A stretch of 14,972 nucleotides of DNA from assembly GCA_032250585.1 (NCBI GenBank), contig JAVVFH010000067.1, positions 1 to 14,972 of the forward strand, given 5' to 3'. How positions within the stretch are numbered: the first letter of the stretch is position 1; each line of letters opens with the position of its first letter. Made by a program: the position numbers and the translations under genes. The notes under the pieces were generated by a model, which ran no database searches, was not told the DNA's origin, and worked only from the letters and a program-made list of their open reading frames with translations. Source of the DNA: JAVVFH01 sp032250585. GTDB taxonomy: Bacteria > Pseudomonadota > Gammaproteobacteria > Xanthomonadales > SZUA-36. Shown here piece after piece: positions 7,084 through 13,783 of the stretch.

Positions 7084-8693
7084 CAGCACACTTCTTGCGC
7101 AGATTGCGGATCGCGGTGAGCCGCAGTGAGTGGTTGGCGCGCTTGCTGGGCCTGGAAAAGTTCGTGGGCACCCGCGAACAGCCGGGCCTGGTGATGGTGC
7201 AGATCGACGGACTGTCGCATGGGCAGATGGAACGCGCGATCGCCAACGGGGAGCTGCCTTTTCTCAAGCGGCTGATGCAGCGTGAAGACTACGACTTGCA
7301 GCTCATGTATGCGGGTGTGCCGGCCACCACCTCGGCGGTGCAGGCCGAACTCTTTTACGGTGTCGGGCAGGCCGTTCCCGGCTTCAGTTACTTCGATCGG
7401 GACAGCGACCGGCTGGTGCGGATGATCGAGCCTGACATCGCCGCCGCGGTCGAGAGCGAACTGCGGGAAAAATCCGTTCAGTCTTTGCTCGAAGGCGGCA
7501 GTTCCTATGCCAATAACTACACCGGGGGCGCTGCTGAAATGCACTTCTGTCCGGCCGCGGAAGGTTGGGGAACCGCTTTGCGCGACGCCTCGCCGCTGGT
7601 CGTGGCGATTCTCATCGTCAGCAATCTATACAGTTTCCTGCGCACCTTCGCTCTGCTCCTTCTGGAAACGGTGATTGCCTTCGTCGATTTCCTGCGGGGC
7701 ATCGCGGTCGGCAACAACTTCATCAAGGAATTGAAATTCATCCCGACAAGGGTGGCCATCACGATCCTGCTGCGGGAGTTGGTGGTTATCGGTGCCAAGA
7801 TCGATTTCGCGCGAGGCCTCCCGATCGTTCATATGAACCTGCTTGGTTACGATGAGCAGGCACACCGGCGCGGGCCGGATTCGCGCTTTGCGCACTGGAC
7901 GCTGCAGGGTATCGACGATGCGATTGCACGGCTGTGGCGGGCGGCGCAGCGTTCGCAGCGCCGCCGCTATCAGCTTTGGGTTTATTCCGATCACGGGCAG
8001 GAAGCGGTAATGCCCTACCCGAAGCTGTATCAGCGTGATTTCGCGGAGGCCGTCGCGGAGGTATTTTCCGCTCACGTCGGCGAGCAGGTTTCCTACCGCG
8101 TCGGCGGCCCCTGGGGTGCGCAGTTGCACCGCGCCGGGCAGTTGGGCGGCGGCGTGATTCAGCGCCTGCTCGCCGATTATGGCTGGACGGATGCGGATAC
8201 GGAGCAACCCCGGCTGGCGGTCGCGGCCCTGGGTCCGGTGGCGATGATTTACTGGGACGAGCCGCTGCCGCCGACGGACCGGGCGTCGCTGGCGCGGCGC
8301 ATCGCGCTGGAGGTAAAGGTGCCGCTGGTGCTGTACCGCGACGAAGCCGGCCAGGTCCGGGGCTGGGTCGGTGAACGGGGTTTGTGCTTGCCGGAAGACG
8401 CAGAGCTTGCCTGTGGCGCGGCTCACCCTTTTCGCCGGCAGGCCGCCGAGGGCCTGGCACGCCTGTGCGGACAGAAAAACGCCGGTGATTTCGTGGTGTG
8501 TGGCCGCAACGGAGTCAGTGAGCTGTCCTTGAGTTTCGCGCTGGAAAACGGCGCGCACGGCGGCGCCGGCCCCCACGAGACCTCGGCCTTCGCCTTGACA
8601 CCGCGATCAGCGCGATTGCGGTCCGCGAGCGGCGGCGTCATCGGCATTGGGGACTTACGCGAGGCGGCGCTGCGCGCACGTCGCGGCGGCTGA
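7080..8693 (+). CDS. Membrane-anchored alkaline-phosphatase-superfamily phosphoesterase (nucleotide pyrophosphatase-like)
   Basis: A 537-residue protein of the type I phosphodiesterase/nucleotide pyrophosphatase branch. Metal and catalytic positions are visible: D43 in VMVQIDGLSHG, Thr nucleophile T83/T84 in GVPATTSAVQAE, D258 and H262 in LLGYDEQAHRRGPDS, D304-H305 in VYSDHGQE, and H499 in GPHE. A hydrophobic stretch at about 172-203 (SPLVVAILIVSNLYSFLRTF and following residues) lies between the nucleophile and the second metal cluster, and would anchor the enzyme by one or two membrane passes. Similar domain order occurs in actinobacterial membrane phosphodiesterases. The substrate is unknown; phospholipid head groups, polyprenyl phosphates or nucleotide sugars are possible given the neighbours. 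It is the last gene of the run and its ATG overlaps the glycosyltransferase stop. A convergent gene follows 31 bp later, with no clear terminator between. Confidence 0.88.
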   Translation: MTAHFLRRLRIAVSRSEWLARLLGLEKFVGTREQPGLVMVQIDGLSHGQMERAIANGELPFLKRLMQREDYDLQLMYAGVPATTSAVQAELFYGVGQAVPGFSYFDRDSDRLVRMIEPDIAAAVESELREKSVQSLLEGGSSYANNYTGGAAEMHFCPAAEGWGTALRDASPLVVAILIVSNLYSFLRTFALLLLETVIAFVDFLRGIAVGNNFIKELKFIPTRVAITILLRELVVIGAKIDFARGLPIVHMNLLGYDEQAHRRGPDSRFAHWTLQGIDDAIARLWRAAQRSQRRRYQLWVYSDHGQEAVMPYPKLYQRDFAEAVAEVFSAHVGEQVSYRVGGPWGAQLHRAGQLGGGVIQRLLADYGWTDADTEQPRLAVAALGPVAMIYWDEPLPPTDRASLARRIALEVKVPLVLYRDEAGQVRGWVGERGLCLPEDAELACGAAHPFRRQAAEGLARLCGQKNAGDFVVCGRNGVSELSLSFALENGAHGGAGPHETSAFALTPRSARLRSASGGVIGIGDLREAALRARRGG

Positions 8694-8724
8694 ATTCGCC
8701 TGCCCGGGCTTCCGGTTCGGGAAA

Positions 8725-9072
8725 TCAAGGATTGCCGCTCGGGTACGATCCGGCGGCGCTTTCCACCAGGGCCATTTTTCGATCGCGGCTCATTTTCTTG
8801 ATCTCGCTTTCACGGCGGCAGGCGCTGGCGCGGCTGTGACCGCCTTCGGTATAGATCACTTCCAACGGCCGGCGGCCGTTAAAGTAGCGCGCGCCGCGGG
8901 AGCCGTTCCGATGCTCGGCAAAGCGACGCGCGACGTCGGTGCTCACGCCGGTGTACAGTGAGCCGTCGTCTGCGCGGATGATGTAGACGAACCAGTTCGT
9001 TCCAGTCGCGACCGCGATTCCCACGCTTACAGGTACCAGCTGTAAGCGGGCGTGGGCAGTCTGGATGTGCAT
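8725..9072 (-). CDS. GIY-YIG nuclease-domain protein (YhbQ/UPF0213-like)
   Basis: A small single-domain GIY-YIG protein. The signature is NWFVYIIRADDGSLYTGVS, in which the VYI and YTG strands carry the GIY-YIG tyrosines, then RRFAEHRNG with the catalytic-type Arg and the EHN-like segment, and a C-terminal E-x-EIKKMSRDRK block that fits the conserved Glu helix. The family has nuclease folds linked to DNA repair or DNA turnover; the role of short stand-alone members is poorly defined. The start is uncertain. ATG 9072 gives 115 residues with an unconserved-looking leader, while GTG 9024 gives 99 residues and begins much nearer the domain; neither has a good ribosome binding site. It is convergent with the phosphoesterase and probably its own transcript. 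Confidence 0.85.
   Translation of the reverse strand: MHIQTAHARLQLVPVSVGIAVATGTNWFVYIIRADDGSLYTGVSTDVARRFAEHRNGSRGARYFNGRRPLEVIYTEGGHSRASACRRESEIKKMSRDRKMALVESAAGSYPSGNP
9020..9056. repeat. Imperfect inverted repeat (hairpin with bulge) in 5' part of GIY-YIG gene
   Basis: CCCACG-CTTACAG (9020-9032) pairs with CTGTAAG (9040-9046) and CGTGGG (9051-9056), with loop GTACCAG and a 4-nt bulge CGGG at 9047-9050. That is 13 paired bases. No T-run follows on either strand, so it is not a standard terminator. It covers the alternative GTG start of the GIY-YIG gene at 9024 and could be a translation-control hairpin or a REP-like element. Confidence 0.6.
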
Positions 9073-9246
9073 TCCGGCAACGTTTTTTACGCCTGTGGGT
9101 CAATGCCCCGCCGACGCCGTCGCCGGGATCCCTGTTTTATCTGGCTATGGTGCCCAAGGGAGCGGCTATTGGGAAGCTTCTCATGCGCTTGGCTGGCTTG
9201 CGAGGCTGGTGAAGACGGCGGGAAGGGGAATTGCGGGTGCCGGAAT
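9073..9246. other. Short non-coding gap between GIY-YIG gene and minus-strand terminator
   Basis: Together with 9295-9343 this stretch has no supported gene. Plus-strand frames starting at 9052 and 9065 run through the terminator and the oppositely oriented small gene, have no ribosome binding site and match no family I recognise. It may hold the promoter of the minus-strand GIY-YIG gene, but I see no good -35/-10 pair. Confidence 0.4.
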
Positions 9247-9294
9247 AAAAAAGGGGTCCAGGCCCCCGGTCATTGGCGGGAAGCCAGGACCCCT
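9247..9294 (-). terminator. Rho-independent terminator of the 69-residue minus-strand gene
   Basis: Read on the minus strand, AGGGGTCC (9294-9287), a T:T mismatch and GGC pair with GCC and GGACCCCT (down to 9252). The loop holds a further CCCG/CGGG pair. The stem is followed at once by TTTTTT at 9252-9247 and then ATT. This is a strong intrinsic terminator 50 bp past the stop of the small gene at 9344, and the only clear one in the window. Confidence 0.85.
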
Positions 9295-9343
9295 CAGCGT
9301 GATGGGTCGGGTAATGGTGGTGTGCAGTTCTCCGGGTGGCCCA

Positions 9344-9553
9344 TCACCACATCCGTACCGTCCAGCCGTTGATGCCGTGGTGAACGCTTCGTTCCATCCT
9401 GCGCAGCCGGCGTTGGCGGCGGGCGCGTGAGGTTTCCTCATCCAGGCGGTCCGTGTTTGCGGGTGCCGGACGATCGGCGATGGTGGTCAGCTCGTACGGA
9501 GGGGAATTTCCGCCCCCATCCAGTGTTCCATCCGGTCGTTTTTTAAGTAACAT
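9344..9553 (-). CDS. Small hypothetical protein, 69 residues, Arg-rich C-terminal half
   Basis: I do not recognise this protein. The start ATG at 9553 has a near-perfect ribosome binding site GAGGAGA (9567-9561) seven nt upstream, and the reading frame ends 50 bp before a strong intrinsic terminator, so this is a complete short transcription unit. The sequence begins MLLKKRPDGTLDGGGNSPPY, is Pro/Gly/Asp-rich to about residue 40, then has a basic stretch SRARRQRRLRRMERS (about 42-56) and ends in GINGWTVRMW. It has no signal peptide, membrane segment or Cys. The 5' leader (9554 to about 9650) is AT-rich, unlike the surrounding DNA. It is divergent from the LysR regulator, whose family often controls the adjacent divergent gene, so it is a candidate target. 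A TTG start at 9613 (89 residues) is less likely. It could also be a peptide precursor or leader; no processing enzyme lies nearby. Confidence 0.62.
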   Translation of the reverse strand: MLLKKRPDGTLDGGGNSPPYELTTIADRPAPANTDRLDEETSRARRQRRLRRMERSVHHGINGWTVRMW

Positions 9554-9635
9554 TTGCTTATCTCCTCTTCGGCATTTGTTTGCCGTTTCCGTTTCGAAAA
9601 TGAAACAATTCAAATTTTCCTTGTTGCTCTGTAAA

Positions 9636-9658
9636 TCCTAAACTATAGCCATTTAGGA
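9636..9658. promoter_or_regulatory. Inverted repeat TCCTAAA-N9-TTTAGGA, candidate LysR operator
   Basis: Perfect 7-bp arms at 9636-9642 and 9652-9658 separated by 9 nt. It lies in the divergent gap between the small gene and the LysR gene and ends directly against the -35 box of the LysR promoter at 9660. An AT-rich interrupted dyad at this place fits the autoregulatory sites of LysR-type regulators. Binding is inference. Confidence 0.5.
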
Positions 9659-9659
9659 C

Positions 9660-9689
9660 TTGACAAGTTTAGTGCCAGACCGGAATAAT
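9660..9689 (+). promoter_or_regulatory. Sigma-70-type promoter for the LysR-family regulator
   Basis: TTGACA (9660-9665, consensus) and AATAAT (9684-9689, 5 of 6) are separated by 18 bp. Transcription would start about 9696, leaving a leader of roughly 35 nt before the GTG at 9731. The leader ends in a small dyad, TTAAG-AAAAA-CTTAA (9716-9730), immediately before the start codon. Confidence 0.6.
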
Positions 9690-9730
9690 GACCAACTGTA
9701 TTTCCTTGCTTCAGGTTAAGAAAAACTTAA

Positions 9731-10624
9731 GTGAAAACGCCCTCGATACCGCTCAATGCCCTGCGTACTTTCGAAGCCGTCGCCAGCCACCTGAGCTTTG
9801 CCAGGGGGGCTGAGGCGCTGAGCGTCAGTCCGGCGGCCGTGAGCTCGCAGATACGGGCGCTGGAAGATCGGTTGAACCAGCCCTTGTTCCTGCGCCACGG
9901 TCGCCACATTTCTTTGACCGAAGCCGGGCGCAAGCTGCTGCCGGGCGTGCAACGGGGGCTGGCGGAATTGCGCCAGGCCGTGCAGGCCATCAGCCAGGAG
10001 GCCGCAACCGGCGTCCTGAACGTCAGCATGATGCCGACCTTCCTGCAGAAGTGGCTGATGCCGCGGCTGGCGGAGTTCTACAGCGCCGAGCCGCAGATCG
10101 ACCTGCGCATCAGCGCCGATGTTGCGCCGGCGAATTTCGAGCAGACCGACCTGCATGCCGACATCCGCTTCGGTCCGGGCAGCTGGCGCGGGCTGAAGAC
10201 ACTGAAGTTGATGGACGACTGGATCGTGCCGGTCTGCAGCCCGCGCATGTTGCGTGAAATCGGGCCCATAGAAAGCGTCGGGCAACTGCAGCAGCACGAC
10301 CTGCTGTTCGTGGAGAGCGAGGTCTGGGATGCCTGGTTCCGCCTGCTGGGCGAAAGTGGGCGGGACAGTCGCTGGCCGCTGCTGAACGATTCGGTCAGCA
10401 TCCTGATGGCGGCCGAGCAGGGCGAGGGAATTGCGCTCAGCCGTTGGTCACTGGTGGCCCGGGACATCTCCGCCGGACGGCTGGTGCGGCCCATCGACAC
10501 GGTGGTCAAGACCGACTGGTCGCATTATTTCGTGGCGCCGCCGCACTATTTCGACTTGCCGAAAGTGGTGGCTTACCGCGACTGGCTGCTCGGTCACTGC
10601 ATGCGCTTCGACCCACCCCGGTAA
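9731..10624 (+). CDS. LysR-family transcriptional regulator, GcvA/AmpR-like
   Basis: A 297-residue regulator of typical LysR length. The N-terminal winged helix-turn-helix (about 7-66) has the GcvA-type pattern PLNALRTFEAVASHLSFARG, then AEALSVSPAAVSSQIRALE as the turn and recognition helix, and SLTEAGRKLL as the wing. The C-terminal periplasmic-binding-like effector domain spans about 90-290; the linker helix lies between. GcvA-like members respond to small metabolites and usually control themselves and nearby operons. The start must be GTG 9731: an in-frame TAA at 9728 directly precedes it and later starts would remove the DNA-binding domain. No good ribosome binding site is visible, which is unusual. 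The divergent small gene and the downstream MscS/M20/GFA run are the natural target candidates. Confidence 0.93.
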   Translation: MKTPSIPLNALRTFEAVASHLSFARGAEALSVSPAAVSSQIRALEDRLNQPLFLRHGRHISLTEAGRKLLPGVQRGLAELRQAVQAISQEAATGVLNVSMMPTFLQKWLMPRLAEFYSAEPQIDLRISADVAPANFEQTDLHADIRFGPGSWRGLKTLKLMDDWIVPVCSPRMLREIGPIESVGQLQQHDLLFVESEVWDAWFRLLGESGRDSRWPLLNDSVSILMAAEQGEGIALSRWSLVARDISAGRLVRPIDTVVKTDWSHYFVAPPHYFDLPKVVAYRDWLLGHCMRFDPPR

Positions 10625-10625
10625 G

Positions 10626-10653
10626 TTCGCCGCCGCGACGGATGTTTTATACT
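10626..10653 (+). promoter_or_regulatory. Weak promoter candidate upstream of the MscS gene
   Basis: TATACT at 10648-10653 matches five of six -10 positions. The best -35 (TTCGCC, 10626-10631, spacing 16) matches only three of six. It lies in the 98-bp gap after the LysR stop and could drive the MscS-M20-GFA genes. Confidence 0.3.
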
Positions 10654-10722
10654 GGCATTTTGCCGTGCGCGCGGTGCCGACACCCGGCTTCAGTGGCATC
10701 GGCGGAGGATCGGACTCGCTTC

Positions 10723-11586
10723 ATGGACTTCATCGCAGACAGCTTGCGCAGCGACTGGCAGGCATTTCTCGCTTTTTCTCCCCGGCTGTTCTATGCCGTG
10801 ATCCTGCTGGTCGTTTTCGCGGTCGCGGCGAACCTGATCGCACATCTGGTCGGGCGGGTCTTCGGGCGCAGTGCGAGTTTGCGGACCAACGAACGTTATG
10901 TGCGCCGCCTGGTGGCGTGGACCGTCCGAACGGTGGGCGTTTTGCTCGCCCTGGGTGTGATGGGCTTCCAGGGCCTGGCCGCAAGCGTGCTGGCCACCGG
11001 CGGTGTGCTGGCGATCGTACTCGGTTTCGCGTTCCGGGAAATCGGTGAAAACCTGCTGGCGGGCATTTTCCTGACCTTCAGCCGGCCTTTCGAGATCGGT
11101 GACCTGATCAGGACCGGCGACCTGACCGGAACGGTGCGCTCGCTCGACCTGCGCAGCGTGCACATCCGCACCTTCGATGCCTGCGACGTATTCGTTCCCA
11201 GTGCGCAGATTTTTCGTCGGGAACTCTACAACTACACGCGGGACGGTTGGCGCCGGCCCGGTTTCAGTATCGGCATTGCCTACCACGACGCCCCCGAGGC
11301 CGTGGTCGAACTGCTCGAGCGCACGACCCGTGGCGTGCCGGACGTGCTCGCGGATCCACGGGCCTTCGTATCGATCAAGGGCTTCACCGCGAGTTTCATC
11401 GAGTACGAGGTGTTTTTCTGGATGGATACGACTCGCAGCCGGCGCGACCTCGTGGCGGTGACCAATGACGCCAAGGTCCGGTGCTGGCGCGCGCTGCGCG
11501 ATGCCGGCATGACCTTCAGCACCGACGTGACGACGGCGCTGGACATCCAGAGCATTCCCCGCCTGAACATTGGGGACGGGTCGTGA
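10723..11586 (+). CDS. MscS-family small-conductance mechanosensitive channel
   Basis: A 287-residue inner-membrane channel, the usual length for the minimal MscS form, which opens under membrane tension to release solutes on osmotic downshift. Three hydrophobic segments are seen at about 21-44, 62-84 and 86-118. The third is the Gly/Ala-rich pore helix (LAASVLATGGVLAIVLGFAF) followed by the family motif EIGENLLAGIFLTFSRPFEIGD. The beta domain (about 122-175, RPFEIGDLIRTGDLTGTVRS) and a C-terminal alpha/beta domain complete the cytosolic vestibule. ATG 10723 is chosen since the first transmembrane region begins soon after. A GTG at 10693 is in frame and would add 10 residues; GGAGG at 10704-10708 is rather far (about 14 nt) from the ATG. 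The stop TGA overlaps the next gene's GTG. Confidence 0.9.
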   Translation: MDFIADSLRSDWQAFLAFSPRLFYAVILLVVFAVAANLIAHLVGRVFGRSASLRTNERYVRRLVAWTVRTVGVLLALGVMGFQGLAASVLATGGVLAIVLGFAFREIGENLLAGIFLTFSRPFEIGDLIRTGDLTGTVRSLDLRSVHIRTFDACDVFVPSAQIFRRELYNYTRDGWRRPGFSIGIAYHDAPEAVVELLERTTRGVPDVLADPRAFVSIKGFTASFIEYEVFFWMDTTRSRRDLVAVTNDAKVRCWRALRDAGMTFSTDVTTALDIQSIPRLNIGDGS

Positions 11587-12785
11587 ACGGCGGTATGAAC
11601 AACGGGAGCGCCGGGGACATCATCGGCTTCCGCCGCCGGCTGCATGCGCGGCCGGAACTCTCCGAGCGCGAGAACGGGACCGCGGCCGCGATCGTGGAGC
11701 GCTTGTCGCCCGGGCGCCCCGAACGCATCGTTGAAGGTTTGGGCGCGATGCGCACCGGGGTCTGCTCGGTTTACGACAGCGGCGTGCCCGGCCCCACCGT
11801 GCTGCTGCGCTGCGAACTCGACGCGCTGCCGATCCAGGAGCGCAACGACTTCGCGCACCGTTCGGTGCATGACGGCGTTTCCCACAAGTGCGGGCACGAC
11901 GGACACATGGCGACCCTGGTTGCGGTGGGCGATGGTCTCGCGGCCCAACCGCCCCGGCGCGGCCGGCTCTACCTGCTGTTTCAGCCGGCCGAGGAAACCG
12001 GCACCGGCGCGCAGGCGGTGCTCGACGATCCGGCCTTTCGTGCCCTGCCGCCGCCCGATTACGTTTACGCCTTTCACAACGTGCCGAAATTTCCGCTCGG
12101 CCAGGTGTTGCTGCGCCGCGGGCCCTTCGCGCAGGGATCGGTCGGCTTTGTGGTCGAATTCAGGGGCGTCACTTCGCATTCCAGTTATCCCGAGCACGGC
12201 GTGAATCCGTCGAGCGCGGTGACGGCACTGATCGCGCAGGTCAATGGTCTCGACACACTCATGACGGATAAGACGAACGCGCCGGTGCTCGGCACGGTCA
12301 CCTACGCGGAGATCGGAGCGGCCGGCAACGGCCCCAATTTTGGCATCAGCCCCGGCCAGGCGCGGGTGTGCGGCGTGCTGCGGGCTCAGAACAACGCGGA
12401 CCTGGCACTGCTGCGGGCGGAGCTGGCGGGCCACGCCGCGGACCTGGCCGCGCAGGCCGGCCTGACCCATCAGCTGAGCTGGCACGAAGAGTTTGCCGTC
12501 ACGGAATCGCATGACGAGTGCGTCGCGGTGGTGGCCGCCGCGGCCAAGCGCTTGGGCCTGTCGGTTTCGATGCTCGAGCAGCCGTTTCGCTGGTCGGAGG
12601 ACTTCGGCTATTTCACCAGCCGCTACACGGGCGCTTTTTTTGGCCTGGGTTCAGGCAGCGATCAACCGCAACTGCACGACGATGGCTACGATTATCCCGA
12701 TGAGTTGATCGCACATGGCGCGAGCTTGTATCGTGCGATCATCGATGCACATTTGAACGACGGGGAGAATGCGGATCATGGATAA
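11583..12785 (+). CDS. M20-family metallo-amidohydrolase (hippurate/IAA-amino-acid hydrolase-like)
   Basis: A 400-residue cytosolic enzyme of the M20D group, which cleaves N-acyl amino acids or related amides using two metals. Motifs: LLRCELDALPIQE (D80), HKCGHDGHMATL (C103, H105, D106, H108), FQPAEETGTGAQ (catalytic/metal E137-E138), AFHNVPKFPLG (H165) and C-terminal QLHDDGYDYPDE (H365). A dimerisation domain separates the two halves at about 180-290, with HSSYPEHGVNPSSA near its start. The natural substrate cannot be read from the sequence. GTG 11583 overlaps the MscS stop (GTGA) and has GGGGAC upstream; ATG 11595, four codons later, is an alternative. Coupling to MscS and to the following GFA-like gene suggests one operon. 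Confidence 0.9.
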   Translation: MNGGMNNGSAGDIIGFRRRLHARPELSERENGTAAAIVERLSPGRPERIVEGLGAMRTGVCSVYDSGVPGPTVLLRCELDALPIQERNDFAHRSVHDGVSHKCGHDGHMATLVAVGDGLAAQPPRRGRLYLLFQPAEETGTGAQAVLDDPAFRALPPPDYVYAFHNVPKFPLGQVLLRRGPFAQGSVGFVVEFRGVTSHSSYPEHGVNPSSAVTALIAQVNGLDTLMTDKTNAPVLGTVTYAEIGAAGNGPNFGISPGQARVCGVLRAQNNADLALLRAELAGHAADLAAQAGLTHQLSWHEEFAVTESHDECVAVVAAAAKRLGLSVSMLEQPFRWSEDFGYFTSRYTGAFFGLGSGSDQPQLHDDGYDYPDELIAHGASLYRAIIDAHLNDGENADHG

Positions 12786-13191
12786 GCACATGATATTGAA
12801 AGGCAGTTGCCTGTGTGGCGCCGTGCGTTACACGGCCGCCGGCGAGGCCAGACATTTTTATCACTGCCACTGTTCACGCTGCCGCAAGGTCAGCGGCACC
12901 GGTCACGCCAGCAACCTGTTCCTCGCCGGAACCCTGACCTGGGAGCAGGGCGAGGACCGAGTCACGAGGTACCGGCTGCCGGAGGCGAAACGCTTCGGCA
13001 ACAGCTTCTGCGGGACCTGTGGTTCTCGGGTGCCGGTTTTTGTCGCGAAATCCGGGATGGTCTTCATTCCGGCGGGTTCGCTGGATGACGAACCCGGGAT
13101 CGACCCGCAGGCCAGGATCTTCGCCGCTTCACGCAGTCGGTGGTCCTGCGCGGATGGCGGTTTGCCCGAATTTCCCGACTACCCGGCCTGA
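12778..13191 (+). CDS. GFA/CENP-V family zinc protein (glutathione-dependent formaldehyde-activating enzyme-like)
   Basis: A 137-residue protein with the GFA zinc fold. The Cys pattern is complete: C11-x-C13 in GSCLCGAVRY, C30-x-C32-x2-C35 in YHCHCSRCRKVSG, and C78-x2-C81 in NSFCGTCGSRVP. The prototype Gfa was reported to help formaldehyde and glutathione condense, but most members of this family have unknown substrates, so a function is not claimed. ATG 12778 is preferred because GGGGAG (12762-12767) is 10 nt upstream; the in-frame ATG 12769 is only 1 nt from it, and ATG 12790 is also possible. The gene overlaps the end of the M20 gene by 8 bp and so is translationally linked. Confidence 0.88.
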   Translation: MDKHMILKGSCLCGAVRYTAAGEARHFYHCHCSRCRKVSGTGHASNLFLAGTLTWEQGEDRVTRYRLPEAKRFGNSFCGTCGSRVPVFVAKSGMVFIPAGSLDDEPGIDPQARIFAASRSRWSCADGGLPEFPDYPA

Positions 13192-13282
13192 GCGGCGGGG
13201 TACACTACGATTGACGCAGGTCCGACACGCGGCCGCCGCGTTGTTCTAAACTGTTTCTGTAATCGAAACGAGGGTTTTTTGG

Positions 13283-13765
13283 ATGTTCACGCTGGACGCA
13301 ATCATGAGCACCGAAGTGATCACCGCGCCGCCGACGGCGACGCTGGCGGAGGCCCGGACGCTGATGCAGGAGCATCGCATCCGCCACCTGCCGATCCTCA
13401 ACGAGGATGGTGAACTCATCGGCCTGCTCACTCAAAGTGATGTGCTGGCCGCATCGGATTCCTTCCTGCGCGACGAGGCGAATCGCATCGCGGCGCGTGA
13501 GATCACCGTCGCGAACGTCATGGTGACCAAAATCGTCACGGTCAGCGAGCAGGCCAGCCTGAGGCGCGCGGCGCTGTTCCTGGAACAACACCGTATCGGC
13601 TGCCTGCCGGTCATCAGTGACAACCGCCTGGTCGGCATCATCACCGACACCGATTTTGTCGGCGTTGCGATCAATTTGCTGGAACAGCTCGAGGAATTCG
13701 AGCCCGACGGGGAGATATTCGGCGCCGAAGACGACGATATCGGGGCCGAAACGCTGGATCGATAA
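13283..13765 (+). CDS. Two-CBS-domain protein
   Basis: A 160-residue stand-alone CBS pair (Bateman module). CBS1 covers about 5-58 (IMSTEVITAPPTATLAEART, then HRIRHLPILNEDGELIGLLT and SDVL) and CBS2 about 75-135 (VANVMVTKIVTVSEQASLRR, then HRIGCLPVISDNRLVGIITDTDF). Such pairs bind adenine nucleotides or related ligands and act as energy or ligand sensors; the partner is unknown. The C-terminal 25 residues are strongly acidic. GAGGG (13270-13274) is 8 nt before the ATG. It stands 91 bp after the GFA-like gene, likely with its own promoter, and converges with the SirB2 gene 18 bp beyond its stop. Confidence 0.9.
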   Translation: MFTLDAIMSTEVITAPPTATLAEARTLMQEHRIRHLPILNEDGELIGLLTQSDVLAASDSFLRDEANRIAAREITVANVMVTKIVTVSEQASLRRAALFLEQHRIGCLPVISDNRLVGIITDTDFVGVAINLLEQLEEFEPDGEIFGAEDDDIGAETLDR

Positions 13766-13783
13766 AGCCACCAGGCTCCGCGG

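Noticed and set aside
9065..9430. 121-codon plus-strand frame in the gap before the LysR gene
   Set aside because: It crosses the minus-strand terminator and the small gene, has no ribosome binding site, and contains no recognisable motif.
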